Source of the DNA: Hermatobates lingyangjiaoensis
Lineage: Eukaryota; Arthropoda; Insecta; Hemiptera; Hermatobatidae
NCBI GenBank assembly: GCA_026182355.1
Contig: JAPFBL010000105.1
Coordinates: forward strand, 1,417,001-1,481,000
Reading direction: 5' to 3'
DNA length: 64,000 nt
The position numbers and the translations under genes are program-made. How positions within the stretch are numbered: the first letter of the stretch is position 1; each line of letters opens with the position of its first letter. Under the pieces are notes generated by a model, which saw nothing but the letters and a program-made list of their open reading frames with translations, did no database searches and was not told the DNA's origin. This document shows positions 9,790 through 21,829 of the stretch, piece by piece.

Positions 9790-11020
9790 ATTCTGTTAGA
9801 CCACACCTGACCTCATGCTGGTATAAATCACCCTCAACCATTCTTCCCTCAACAGCCATCTGTTCTCCAAATGTCAATCCTCACCAGAACCACCACTTAA
9901 ATAGCTGTCATCAAACCCCCCTCCCCCAACATACACCACTGAATTTAAAAACCACCCCAGTAGTCTGAATTTAAAAAAAAAAAAAAGAAGAAGAAGGTAT
10001 TTCCATAAATATGAGAGTGCAGAAAATAAATAGGAATTTATTTCTATCTTGCTAGATTCTATCCAACTATTCGAAATTATATCATCCATTTTGAAAAGTA
10101 TATAAAAGCAAACAATAATACAATTGTAATAATAATTAGATAATGCATTGGCACTTGTTTATTGAATTCAAAAATAAAACGTTTGATTGTAAAATGCATT
10201 CACAACTTTACAAGCATGTGAACGTTTAATGAAATACGCTTTTTAGTTTAATTCAATGAAGAGAGAAATCAAAAGTCTTTTGTACCAAAAAATTGAAACT
10301 GCCTCTCAAGAGACCTACACTTCTTTTGTTTGGAAACCCAATGCGCAATACTCGGCAGTTCTATATATAAACTATATATAAACTAGTTTACATATTTAGC
10401 AATAATTTTAAGTTAAAAATCGAAAGAAGAAGATATTCAAAGTCCCGCAAGCCAACCATGAAATAGTAGGAGGGATATTTCTTCAGATTTGCGTAATATA
10501 GATCCATATATACTCTTTTTTTAGGTCTATTTCAATTATAAATATGATATTTATGGCCCTATAGGCCTAAACCAGGTTATAGACCGTGGTGAGTCACGCC
10601 CGATCCTGCCTCTCTTCCGTGGGAACTCTTCACAGAAGCAAATACGATTAATATTTTGAACTCGTAGATTGAGTGTTTACAACTTTCACTGTAATTACAG
10701 GCTTCTTTAACTACTTGACAATAATAGCTTACTCAGTTTTCAGTTGTGTTTATGATTAAATACTTTTTTAATACTTTGTTAAACTTTCTTTTCTATATTA
10801 CATTTATAGTTACTACAACCGTACAATAGAACATCGAATTTTATTGCCCATTGGAATTTTAAATATTAAGACAGATATTATTTTAAATACCAAATATAAT
10901 TCACTTATTGAATTATAGTAAAATAAGCACATAGTATACTATAAAGTTTATAATCATAGAGTGATGAGCTACTGTGCAATTCAATTATATTAAAGCCGTT
11001 AATTATAATTGTCCCAGTTC
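9790..11020. other. No gene seen
   Basis: AT-rich. AGTCCCGCAAG at 10,441 and GTGGGAACTCTTCAC near 10,618 recall the two arms of the 6.5-kb inverted repeat, so a very decayed PLE end may lie at 10.43-10.64 kb. Confidence 0.4.
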
Positions 11021-11025
11021 CTGGG

Positions 11026-11960
11026 TTAGTTTGTAATGATTTGCAAGTCGTCATGCTTCTTCCTCGCCTTTATAATCGGCAAGCATTTACTTTTTTCCAT
11101 TCCTTTGATGCTGTTGCTCCATTTCTCTTTCCGTGTTTCTTCACTGACGGATTCTACTTTATTCTTCAGGTAGCTGATTGCTGTTGTATAGCTGATGACC
11201 ATGTCTTCCTCCGTAGCTGCTTCTTTTACCATCTCTTTGCCTGCTGCCCCCACGTGGGCTTTGGACCACTTAATACCTATTTTTTCACTCTAAATTGACA
11301 GTTTTTTTTCTTTTTTGCTCAGCAATAGGCCAGTGTATGTTTCTGTTGTTTATTGTTTCAATAAATATTTTATTATCCGTCTTAATTAGTGCCTTAATGA
11401 GTAGCTGTAGACATTTGACTAATCCACATCATTGCCTGCAGGATTGCCAACAGTTCTGCTTGGTTGTTGCTACAGGATCAAAATTTCTTTCTTTCGACCG
11501 TTGGTAATCTGTAAGTTAACTTTAGTACCCACAAATTCACAACCAATCCTTTTTAAAAATTTACCGCAATCTGTATAAATCTCATACAGCGCATCAACCT
11601 AAACGTTAAGCCACGGCACGACGCGTTCATTCTATAAAGTCATCTGCCTTCTCATATTCCTCTACACCATCTGATCCGAAGATACTTGAGATGACACTAA
11701 AGTTCTTTTAACTTCAACATAATCAGGCCAATATTTGGCACAAGTATGGCTACTTGGTAAGATATAGTTTAAAATCTTTTTACTATAAGCAGTTCCACCA
11801 GTTTTTTAGCTTGTTTTTTAGAAACTTTTTCTCCAGGGCTTTCAACCACACTGGTACTTTATAATTGGCCTGACGCACAAGTGTACATTGCCCTGAGGGT
11901 CTCACTGGTGTGCGGCCAATAAAACTTTCCTGAACGTGGAAGAAGGTAACTATTTACAGA
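11026..11960 (-). pseudogene. Non-LTR retrotransposon remnant: RT end plus RNase H domain
   Basis: On the minus strand, 11,431-11,471 encodes SNNQAELLAILQA, the RNase H segment carrying the catalytic glutamate. About 11,240-11,270 encodes WSKAHVGAAGKEM, the last RNase H motif (usually KAHVG..GNE.AD), followed by VKEAATEEDMVISYTTAIS. Upstream (11.5-11.95 kb) are broken pieces such as LRAMYTCASGQL, consistent with the end of an RT domain. Stops and shifts interrupt the frame, and the only continuous part is 75 codons. An RNase H after RT points to LINE clades with that domain (R1/LOA/Jockey-like). I cannot place it more precisely. Confidence 0.8.
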
Positions 11961-12505
11961 CTCTTTTTGCACAAACCTTATAAACAAGAGTGCCTTTTAC
12001 TTATCACCACTCTTAAATGCTATATTGACTATAAAATTTAGACTCTTAAGAGTGAAAAAGTGTATCTCAACTTATGATTTACCTTCCAATGTTATAAAAG
12101 ATTTTAGCACGCTTGCAGCATATCACTCAAGTGATGTTGATCAAGGAACATCAGCAGTGGCGTCAAACAGTGAAGACGATGATAAGAATTTGCAAGAACT
12201 CTTCCATTTTTAAGGTAAATTTATCTAATATGTTGAATATTAATATTTTTCAGAAAATTAAGCATTTTTTTAGATTATTTTTTTTGATAACTTAGATTAT
12301 TCTGCTAAAAAAAGTTGGCAGCCCTGAATGATCTAGAATGATCTCAAAACATCTGACTGGTAGAAGTTAATTTGCTTATGACCTTAATACTATACTTGAG
12401 GATTATGCCTGTTTGAAGTTACCCCATTAGTTGAATAACATACTGAGATTTGTTGTTTGAGATTTACTGTTTGAAGATTCACAACTAAGAAACATTTCTC
12501 TCAAA
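11961..12505. other. No gene seen
   Basis: Two overlapping 60-codon frames near 12,025-12,295 have no recognisable similarity. Confidence 0.45.
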
Positions 12506-12509
12506 TAAT

Positions 12510-13345
12510 TTAACAGTATGGCAAACATTTATGAAAAGCGGACATTTTCATAAACGGTCGAACCTAAGTGATTGAGAAAAAACGTCCTGACCAGCCATTT
12601 GAAGTGTCAACGCTTCCTTTGAAAACAACATTGATGTATTCGTATGTACCGACAAGTTATACTGTAAAATATCAAAAATGACTGCGGTAAGTGTTGGCAT
12701 AGTTGAGAACGTGGTTGTACCGTAAACAAGTGCAAGATTGGTTCTGAATGGGTTAATGGAAACAACACTTAAGATACATACAGATATGAAAAAACGCTAT
12801 AAAAGGAAAGATGATCGATCCTTCTTTTAACAAAATTTTAACCTTTGATGAACTCACGTCTACAGTTTCAAATTAAAATCCAAAACACAATGCATGGAAT
12901 GTTAACTCATCTGTGAGAGACAAATGTAGATCCCAAGTAATAGCGGGAAACATTATATTATATCTTTTGGAATGCTCAAGATGTCACCTTCGTGTTATTT
13001 AAACAATCGACGTGCTTTACAGAGTGCCTACTGCTCAAAGGTGACTGATATGAAAGAAAAATTATGAAGTTGCTACCAAAGTATTCGGCATCCTAACCCA
13101 CTGGAGTACCAAAAAAACCATGAAAAAATAGATTCGTAGATACCTTCCTTCATCCTCTCTACAATCTAACTTTGGCTCGTCCAGATTTTAATTTTTTTTG
13201 GTCCACTCACGGTATCATCAGGTATCAAAAAAGTTCAGAAACAACGAAGTGTTCAAAGAATTTGTAGAAAAAAAAGACGTTTTTCAACAAGCATAAAACA
13301 ACAAGTTAATAATCAAAACGTTCATCAACATTTATGCTGAGAAGT
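12510..13345 (+). pseudogene. Decayed mariner-family transposase
   Basis: The plus strand keeps the order of a mariner transposase in broken frames. About 12,675-12,850 reads MTAVSVGIVENVVV, then KIHTDMKKRYKRKDDRSFF and NKILTFDE, the region of the first catalytic aspartate (usually TGDE). About 12,880-12,990 reads NPKHNAWNV and SQVIAGNIILYLLECSRCH, matching the SAGKVMLTVFWD region. About 13,140-13,270 reads SNFGSSRF, then RYHQVSKKFRNNEVFKEFVE, matching the YSPDLAPSDFHLF segment and tail. It has many stops. Terminal repeats were not found. It is far older than, and differs in sequence from, the 39.5-kb mariner. Confidence 0.7.
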
Positions 13346-13645
13346 CATAGAAGTCTGATTTATTAAATATAAAGAGTTCTTTCCTACATTACTTTGTATC
13401 TTTAGTTATTAAATATGTCATTATATAAACTTTTTTAAATTTTACACACATTTTTACACCTTCACCGTTGTGTTTTTTCCTTTTTTGCCCTCAGATGGTG
13501 TGGAGCTACAGTAAGTGTCGAGAGTGTTGTTTCTATTCTTCTTTATTGTAAGTTTAATTTATATACCCAGATATTAAAAACTCCAAGTTAAAAATACAAA
13601 AGAGCAACATTCAATTATATATATATAAATTGATTATTAATACAT
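13346..13645. other. No gene seen
   Basis: AT-rich, ending in an (AT)n-like tract near 13,618-13,628. Confidence 0.5.
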
Positions 13646-13652
13646 ATAACAC

Positions 13653-13692
13653 AAGATTATCAATAATTTCGGCTAGACCGCTTCTTCACAAG
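13653..13692 (-). ncRNA. Weak hammerhead-like motif
   Basis: Minus strand: GUGAAGA (one change from CUGAAGA), A, GC-GGUCUA-GC, C, GAA, AUUAUU, G. The boxes and spacing resemble the other PLE ends, and an (AT)n tract lies beside it, but stem III is not a perfect palindrome and stem I is unclear. Confidence 0.35.
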
Positions 13693-13699
13693 AAATAAG

Positions 13700-15220
13700 G
13701 AATACATGAAGGGTAGAAGCAAATAGCTTTTCAGATTGTTACTCAGTATAGCTAACGATCGTACGATTGCGAACTACGTAAACGAGTAGTAAAAAACAAG
13801 TTTACTTTAAATATATATATATCCGTTAAGAAAGGAAGTTCAAAAAAGTAATTTTCAAATTATTTAGAAAAACGTACAAAAAAAGGGATAACGCACATTT
13901 TTAGAAATTTTATTTAAGTTTTACATATTATTCAAAATTGAATAATCAATTTACATGAGAAAAACTGTAAACTCTATTTAAACACTTATATGACAGTTAT
14001 AAAATCAGAAATAATTAGTTTTTTTATTTAAGCTTAACTAGTACTATTTTCAAAATTATGATAGAACTTAACGAACAGTTACAGTATTTAAAATAATTTT
14101 AAAAGTTGTATACCCTCCCCGCAATAACCACAGCAATGTTACTGATCTCGGTTATTGGAACAACAATAGAACTCAGTTCATATTTTATGAAATTTGAACA
14201 TGAACTTTCACAGAGACCCAGCCCTCCCAGTAGTTACGTCATCCAAGGTTGGTTATGCTTTTGCCAAGAAGTTTAAGCCTTACCTTTAGTTTTTAGTTAA
14301 GGATTTTTCTCTTAGTACAGCACAGCTTACAGCCACCGTATTTATTCTATTAGCGCTATTGGTAACCGATAACGCAAGTTGTAGTGGAATACAGCCAGTC
14401 TCGACATGAGGCTCTTCCAACATGATGTGTTTCAAATACAATTTAATCACTGTGCTTCCACAGATTAATGTGATCATATAAACAATTTTAGATCCTTATT
14501 TTTAAGATATGAAATCTCGAAAAATTAATGTGGATTATTTTTAAATTCCATGCAGTTAGTGTGTTAAATTAGAATAAGAAAAAACTTGCTTTTAATGTTA
14601 ATTTTCTAAAAAGAACTCTATTTTTTTAATTATATCAAAAAAATGTTCACTTTTCATAGTTATTCATATTTTATTTATTTTATAATAATTTTTGCTTATA
14701 CAGTTTATATCAAGCTACACGTTTTTATAAATACCTTACATAAATATTAAAATAAAATCAATTAATAAGTTGTACATTTTTTAATGTATACAATCAATTA
14801 TCTCTTTTGAATTGTAATACTCGGTACAAGTGTAACGCCCCTAGTCAGTATGACAAACAATGAAAACATTATTTTTTATCATGATATTAATTTTAATTTA
14901 TTTACGAATGTAATATTTTCTAAAAAATCATTGAAAACTTATTTAAATAAAGTTTTACATTTTTTGTCAAACTTTACCTGAACTTACTAGCTCCCACCTA
15001 GATAGGAAATTTTTGCATGGTCAAGGATTCGCAAATGCTTGCTTATGAAAAACATGATTATTTAGAGTATATAGTAGGTCGGTCAATCACAACTGTCCAC
15101 AATAGGGGCCTGTTCCACTGTTATACATGTCTGTATATACTGTTCGACAATAGCATACATTTCTGAGGACATCTTTTAGTCATCACAATTCTAGTTACGG
15201 TAGATCTCATACAGACATCA
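13700..15220. other. AT-rich stretch without recognisable genes
   Basis: No transposon or tRNA signal was seen. The 63-codon minus frame at 14,286-14,477 is not convincing. Confidence 0.55.
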
Positions 15221-15227
15221 CTTATTC

Positions 15228-15800
15228 CTTGCGTACTTTACTATAAGTAAGGTATAGTAATAATGAAAAGAATCGATCTCGAGATTTTGAAAGATTTATA
15301 TGTTTTGAGAACTCAAAGATATTTTATAACGTTTTGTCGTTGATGTTTGTGTATGTGTCTGTATGTGGGTGAGTGTGTGAGAATCCGCAAGTTTTTAGAG
15401 ACGCTACAGTCCGCAATCTTTGATGGATCAAATTAACATTTTACGTAAAAATGGGCCTACTCATTGTGTAGATTCTTTAAGAGTAGATTAACTACTCTTA
15501 CACAATTAAGAGTAACAATTAAGAGTAGTTAAGTCAACTTAACTACACAATTAAGATTGTGTAGATTAACTATGCATGATTGGAAAGTCACCTTTTTTGT
15601 CAAAATGTGTTTTTTAGAATTTTTTTCTCTTACACTACTTACTCCAAATCTTGAAATTTTGGTCGGCGTTATTATGAAGGCGACCAAATGAGTGATTGAT
15701 AAAATTCTCAGTTTTTAAAACATCCGAAAATATTTTTTTTTCGGAATATTTTTAAGTTTAATATTATGTTTACTTATAGTAAAGTTGAGTGTTGACCACT
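15228..15800 (+). repeat. Family R MITE-like element, longest copy
   Basis: Starts CTTTACTATAAGTAA and ends TTACTTATAGTAAAG, a 15-bp terminal inverted repeat, then continues TTGAGTGTTGACCACTCC. The body has the family landmarks: TCTCGAGATTTTGA, a (GT)-rich stretch, then GATGGATCAAATTAACAT. It has no coding potential. The part at 15,475-15,575 is a local expansion of short self-complementary units (AAGAGTAG, CTACTCTT, TTAACTAC) absent from the 49.4-kb copy. Confidence 0.7.
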
Positions 15801-15949
15801 CCAGATGTTGTTAGTATTGTTTTAATCTATTTTACAGTTGATAGATTAATGCATCTATGTATTAGCGGTGATTCAATAGATTGAACGTATTATTAAAAGT
15901 TCTCCTATATCCAAGAAGCAGGCCAGATTGATAGCTTTGAGACTGAATA

Positions 15950-16310
15950 TGGGGCCAGGTTAGCTCAGTGGCTAACGTACTCGCCTCTGAACTGGTATGT
16001 CTGGTGTTCAATACCCACCTGACCCTCGATTTATTTACGTGGGAAGTAAATAATTCTGAGTACGTCGTCCCTCAGAGAGGACGTTAAACCGTCGATCCTG
16101 AGCCTGTACGATGTCAGGTACTCGTTAAAGATCCCTACTCTAAATAAAACCTGATTTAGGCAAAATGTTAGGACTCCCAATGCAGAATCAACACGTAATG
16201 TGGCTCGCACATTACTAAAAATGGGTACCAAATAATAAATGATCCACAAATTTCCGACCCCAGAACAGCACTAAAAGGTGAAAGTCTATACGTGTGGACG
16301 TTGGCAAACA
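15950..16310 (+). repeat. tRNA-derived SINE, best copy
   Basis: The head GGGGCCAGGTTAGCTCAGTG carries an A-box (TTAGCTCAGTGG). GTGTTCAATACCC near 16,005 is the B-box, and the ends GGGGCCAGG/CCACCTGACCC pair like an acceptor stem. The tRNA-like part is followed by an unrelated body containing GATGTCAGGTACTCGTTAAA and ending AGCACTAAAAGGTGAA. Pol III promoter boxes suggest past transcription. Other copies lie at 2.7, 48.4, 52.5 and 60.1 kb. No poly-A tail or clear target duplication was found. Confidence 0.85.
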
Positions 16311-16319
16311 AACAACTTT

Positions 16320-18505
16320 TGTCACTGAATGATTTTCCTATTGTTAACCAACATTTTTACAGCGTTACAATTTTACAAGAGTTGATTTTCTCATTTTGTG
16401 TGATTAGTAAGAAGCCCATTTTTACAAAAACGTCTTTTATTACAGCAGACGGAACCTGATATTTATTTTTAGTTAATATCACTCTTTCAATATTTAAAGT
16501 AAATGAATAATCCATAGTAAGACAATGCCTTATACGAAAGTGATGTTTCTTGAGTCACCGTAAAAGTGAATTAAGCTAATAGTCTATTTAGCAAAATAAA
16601 AATAAAGTGCCTTTCCATCCTTTAATATTAGCCTTAAACACAGTGAGAAATGTATCTCTAACCTTAAATTTGTTATGCAAGTAGACTGGTTGTATACTGA
16701 TTACAGTTTACACTCTTTGAAGGATCAAGTTGATATTATATTCCTTTATATTAATATTATAGTCCTTTTAATGAGTTTGTTTGGTACTTGGCAATACTAC
16801 ATCACAGGAAAGCGACTTTAATGCGTTATATCTTTAAAAATAATAATTATGCGTTTATAAATAATAATTATAATGCACTTTAGTTCACAATTTTTTCCTG
16901 GCTATCATGTTGAAAATATTGTATTTATTTTAAAACTAATACTAGTATGAAATATTAACAAGTTAATAAGTTTTTAAGAATATAAAAAGTTAGTTTGCAT
17001 AAAAATATGAGATTTTAACTTAAGATTTAAAACAGGACACTGATCACACCGTGTGGTGGATCACAATACAATTAAACGCAGAAAGAGCGTTTTAATAGAA
17101 GATGAACTGTGTGGTTCAAGGTTAAAATTCCAACGTAGAAAAAATGAATAATAATGTATTTTGTGATTTTAGAAAAATATTTTTTTTTGGAATTATCCTT
17201 CTCTGATCTATAAAAAGTTTAAAGTTCACATAGTATCAACTTAGCAACTATATGTTATCAGAATATTTCAAAAATTCTATACTGTTAAAGGAAACAAAAT
17301 GACCTTGGGAACTTTAAACTTGGAATTATCCTTCTCTGTCTTGTTTGCGTTAACTTAGCAACTTTGTTATCAGAATAGAGCAAAAATACCTATCAAACAC
17401 CAGCTCATGTATTAGCTTTTATCGGAAAGTTTAGACTCGTGACTTCCAATGATAAATAATCACCAATTAGCATGAATATTTGGGTCATTCGTTTTAAGAA
17501 AAATGCCTGGGTGCTTCAGTTACCGCTTAGTTCAATCCTACTGGTTGTTGGATTGTGGTCATCTTTCAGTCAGGCACACCTACCTTAAAAGAGCTAACCA
17601 CATTAAAATAAATCAAGTAATAAAATTGTTTGTCAATGAGTTTGGCAAAACGAGTGTCTTAATTGTGCTATAAATCTTGAAGAGATACTACCAATACACA
17701 TATATCATGAAGTCACTCCTCATTGTCTTCTCGATTCAGTAACTGAAGTCACTTTTGCTAAAACTGAGGGTATTTTTATCTGAAAAGAGAAGACACGCAG
17801 GAAGAACTATTCTCTTTAAGAGACAAACACTACTGCTCTTGTTGACGTGTCTTTCCAAGTACACATAATTTTTTTGTAGACGTCATTTTTTTGGTAATTC
17901 TCTGTTTTTCCCCTTATTGGAACAGAATCTTTAATTTTAATTTTATGTTGGCTTGTATATCAATATTATATATAATATTTTTATATGATACGGCTTTTAT
18001 ATATAATTGATTATATACTAATCGTTCATTAGAATAACAGATAAAGTACTAAGAATTAGTCAGTTAATAAGTTTTAAATCAAATTTTCAAACTGAAAAGT
18101 TTGGATTTATTTTAAACCTTCTTCATATGGCTACAATTTATAATCGATTCTCAATTTGCTATATTTTCCTTGATTTTCGAAATGTGAAGTCGATATTAAA
18201 AAAACGGAAGCCTCGTATGATTTAAAGCCAGAAGCAGGTTTGACAGCTGCAGTTTGATTTAAACCTGGAAAACGGACCAGTTCCTGATAAATTTCCATTC
18301 CATTCTATTCTAGAATGGATACTTGTATCAAATTTATATATATCTAAAAAATCAGAAATTATCGACTGTTTAGTACATAAATAGAATAAATGATTCCAAA
18401 TGTGATCAGTTTTTGAACATCAAATTAAACTTTTTCGATTTTTATTATATTATTAAAAGTCATTAATAATTAATAAACATTTTTTGAAACGCTAATAAAA
18501 AAAAT
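16320..18505. other. AT-rich stretch with one short direct repeat
   Basis: GGAATTATCCTTCTCTG occurs near 17,190 and again near 17,320. The flanks are related (TTAGCAACT...TTATCAGAATA follows both), so about 130 bp has been duplicated. No gene was seen. Confidence 0.55.
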
Positions 18506-18511
18506 CTTAAG

Positions 18512-18545
18512 TGGCCTACACTCAACTTTACTATAAGTAAACTTA
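18512..18545 (-). repeat. MITE-like terminal sequence, inverted
   Basis: GTGGCCTACACTCAACTTTA continuing CTATAAGTAAAC is the exact inverse of the ends at 29.87-29.90 kb, giving a terminal sequence of about 30 bp. Confidence 0.7.
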
Positions 18546-18549
18546 ATCA

Positions 18550-19495
18550 AACTTCTTGAGTATATAATAGAAAATGATCCATTTAGGCATAATATAAATG
18601 TATATATCACAGACGCTTTATTAGTCTTTTATTCCTGGAGGTAGTTCAGATAAGTCATTGAACCACTTATCAATATATATGTTTATTTTTGTATATCACA
18701 CCACTGAGGCATATAATATCCATTAGTATAACTACAGCAGTAATAATATTTTTGAAAAGCGAAAATATGGATTTCGTGTTACGAAATAATCTCTTACAGG
18801 AGAACATGGCTTTTGTTCCAAAAGCCACTGGATATCTTTCATAGCTTATCTGGCCACCTTCTACTTTAAAGATTTAAAACAAGTTTTCCTATTTAAAACT
18901 TGAAAATATATCTATTTTGTTTGAAAAATGTCCAAAACAACGAAGAAAAAATTACGTTTTAAGATAATTTTCAATTAAAAATGTACGATAATTATATTTC
19001 TTAACCTTCAAAGAAAATTTTCAATTTTGAATTATGTTTTACATTTTTGGTCTTTTATAGAATTATTATACTGGGAATTTTATGGCTTCCTAGTATTTAA
19101 TAAAAATCACTTTCCTTTTCCTTTGTCAAAACTGATTATACGAATTTACTCATCCTCCAACTCCGAGCGAGTGTTATGTTTTTCCTGTTTGTTATACTCT
19201 GTTATAAGGTTGTTGTGAATGTATATTGCGAAAAAATATATTAGTAGCCAGTTTAGAAACACAAATCAAAGTCAAAGCCAGCTATTTAGTATAATTTAAC
19301 ACTTTTTTAGCTGGAAGCTGGAAATTTGTAAAAATAATAGATATGAACTATTAGAGTAGAATAGTGAAAAAACTGGATATTTGTCACGTATTTTTAGTTG
19401 TCCAATCCTCAATCAAGAACAACACGGATTCATGAAGTTTACAATAACGACAGCGCACACATGGCCTCCAGAAAAAAGTGAAATTTTTAGTTATA
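18550..19495. other. No gene seen
   Basis: AT-rich with no recognisable motif. Confidence 0.5.
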
Positions 19496-19498
19496 AAA

Positions 19499-19706
19499 AT
19501 CCTTCCATGAACCTGAAGGACAGGCAGCTGATTTGGTGTATACAGAGGCATTTGTACTCTGTACTAATAATGATATTTTCTACCATTCTATAATTTCTCA
19601 TTATAGTATTAGTATAATACTATAATTGGTTTGGTATTCTATGGTATTTTAGAATACCAAGTATAATAGAATTTTTGATTCCGTCAAAGACGGCTACATT
19701 TGCTAG
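19499..19706 (+). mobile_element. Helitron 3-prime end fragment
   Basis: Matches the last 200 bp of the 30.3-31.7 kb Helitron (ACAGAGGCATTTGT, then TAGTATTAGTATAAT). It ends with the hairpin CCGTCAAAGACGG (5-bp stem) about 9 bases before CTAG at 19,703-19,706, followed by T. A hairpin plus CTRR before T is the standard Helitron 3-prime terminus. Confidence 0.8.
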
Positions 19707-19869
19707 TCATGTATAAACTTAAAAATATTTAGTATTAAAATGAAGTTGCACAATTATAACTAAAAATATTATATTTGTCAGCAAGTAACAAAGTCATGTA
19801 TTAACAGTAATCTAATTAGTTATATTGTAGCATGTAATATTTATGTGGAGCATGCTGAATAAAAGGTTT

Positions 19870-20003
19870 GAAAAAAAACACACACATACGGACATCATCG
19901 AAAAAACTTCATAAAACGACTTCTGGGACCTGAAAACTTGTAGTCTGTCCAAATCTCGAGATCAAATTTTTCACGATCTCTATACTTTACTTGTAGTAAA
20001 GTA
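19870..20003 (-). repeat. Family R copy, truncated
   Basis: Inverse of the 49.4-kb copy: CA-rich start, ACATCATCGAAAAAACTT, ATCTCGAGAT, and end CTTTACTTGTAGTAAAGT. Confidence 0.7.
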
Positions 20004-20009
20004 AAAAAT

Positions 20010-20790
20010 AAAGGTTCTATTGAAGACAAACTCTCACTCTAGTAAATTAACAGAACTAAAACTAATAAATAAAACCTTAAAGTATAAAACTAACAAATTA
20101 GCATTAATTATTTTAAAACTATTAATAGCATTAAAAAAAACAATTCAAGCAATCTTTGACATTATCTCAAAAAAAGAACTTCTTTGTGGCATTTTATTTG
20201 TTAATCTTTTAAAAAAGTTAGATATATCTTTTTTTGGTAGTTGCGATAAATTTTTAGAAATCCTGGTCAAGAATTCTAAGAGAAAAGTCTTTGTGTATAC
20301 AGAATACCATGCGTAGATTATTAGCTTATATAGGGCAGACAGGTAGACGTAGTCTCACCAGGATAAAACAACGTAATTATTCTATTAGAAGAGGAAATGA
20401 AAAAGTACTTTGTTCATTTACATTTGAAACAAAAATCATTCAATTAATCATATTTCGCAAAATATAATTGGCATTTATGTCTTTTGTAAGAAAAAGAAAC
20501 ATGACTGAAAATACTCTCACAAAGAGCTGCAATGAGACGTTAGTCAACAATAGCCCAGGCTGTGGCAAATTGGATGAAATTGTAATTAAGGAATCATCAA
20601 ACAGATTAAGACTAGCTGAATTCAATAGGGATAAAGCAATTTATACTGCCAATTCGCTTACAAGTTTAAAACAATATACGGAACTTTTATTTGTTTGTTT
20701 AACGTGTAATATGAAAGACCTCAGAGCGTTAATCTCATATTTTTATTTGTTATGAGGTACTTGAATAATATTTATATTTCGTAATATTTG
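20010..20790. other. No gene seen
   Basis: Frames of 98 and 95 codons (20,020-20,316; 20,468-20,755) are lysine/leucine/asparagine-rich products of AT-rich DNA with no recognisable domain. Confidence 0.45.
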
Positions 20791-20795
20791 ATAAT

Positions 20796-20979
20796 TATAT
20801 ATATATATTATATATATATATATATTATATATTATATATATATCAATGATCAAACCACAATAAGAAAATGGGAAAACAAGACTAAGATCTTCCAACCAAG
20901 CGGTCTTCGTCAGAGTCAAAAAACCAACTCGTTGAAAGATCATTGATTGTTATTTCACGTGTTTATGTGAAATCTTTAT

Positions 20980-20990
<11 letters not shown>
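20796..20990 (-). repeat. Family A ribozyme repeat, shortened, between (AT)n tracts
   Basis: CAATGATCAAACCACAATAA opens the left arm. The right arm is reduced to GTTGAAAGATCATTGATTG plus the conserved tail hairpin. (AT)n flanks both sides (20,796-20,842; from 20,978). The right-arm ribozyme is deleted. Confidence 0.75.
20880..20917 (-). ncRNA. Hammerhead-like motif (family A, stem II shortened)
   Basis: Minus strand: GACU, CUGACGA, AGACCGCUUGGUU, GGA, AGAUCU, U, AGUC. Stem II has lost about 5 bases and the GAA box reads GGA, so it is probably inactive. Confidence 0.6.
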
Positions 20991-21025
<35 letters not shown>

Positions 21026-21200
21026 ACGTTTACAATACAGTGAGAAATTTAGAAATGGGACTAAAATTGTTTGACCAAAAATCTGATCATCTTCCGAGTC
21101 ACATTTGAACCGATGAAGACCATTTATTTTATCGGAATATTTTGGTCCCATTTTAGAATTTTTTATCTGGTTTCTCAGTTGATTTTTATTTTACGTGTAT
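20978..21200. repeat. (AT)n followed by a decayed inverted PLE end (family F)
   Basis: After an (AT)n tract to about 21,022, GAGAAATTTAGAAATGGGAC is mirrored by GTCCCATTTTAGAATTTTTT near 21,145. Between them are GATCAGATTTTTGGTC on minus and GATGAAGACC on plus, which recall stem II and the CUGANGA box, but neither core is complete. Confidence 0.5.
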
Positions 21201-21304
21201 ATTGTTTAAATGGGTTGTATATATAGAACTTTAAACACTTCGAAAGCAACACGCACTGTAAACAAACATATATTTACTATTTTTAATTTTTAGTAAATTC
21301 ATCC

Positions 21305-21826
21305 TTAGGCCAAAATGAGAGTAAAACCAAGCACACCGCTACGCGACATCCGGGAGATATCTTGTGATTTACCTTCCATCACTTCTCCAGCATGCTTGGT
21401 TACCCTCTCTTTTTTTCCTGAAACGGATTTACAGATAGGACAAAAAATTAGAGATAGCAAGTGTGTTGATTTGCTATGTGACTTACTTTTATTCATATTT
21501 GAGCTAGTATTGCCCCATTTGGATGGTTATTTCGGATTTTAACCGAGTATATATATTCATAATGAGTAGAAAGTATAGTCATTTGCTTGTTTTCAATGCT
21601 AGGGGTGAGTGGCCTCAGGGGTCACGGTGACTACCTGAAGAAGTGCTCCTAGCCTTGAGTGGATTAAAACATCCCCACCAATGTTGTCACTATTTTCTAC
21701 CTGAATATTTATACAGGGTGTGTTTATTGTTATTCTTTGATCGTCTTTTGCTATTGTAAATTTCCTGTTAACTTCGTTTCTGTCTCTTTTCATGGAACCC
21801 AATAGATTGTCTTTAATTCTTGTCAA
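21305..21826 (-). other. Two unassigned minus-strand frames
   Basis: A 75-codon frame (21,599-21,826; ends LGALLQVVTVTPEATHP) and a 63-codon frame (21,305-21,496; includes FCPICKSVSGKKERVTKHAG with one CxxC) lie in the same register, but the 100 bp between them has stops. Composition is less AT-rich than the surroundings. They could be exon or transposon remnants. I do not recognise the protein. Confidence 0.3.
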
Positions 21827-21829
21827 GTC

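Noticed and set aside
15951..16025. Candidate functional tRNA gene
   Set aside because: It has A- and B-boxes, but the head is fused to a body shared with other copies. It is a SINE.
20020..20316. 98-codon Lys/Leu-rich frame as a small gene
   Set aside because: The amino-acid content is what AT-rich noncoding DNA gives. No domain or supporting signal.
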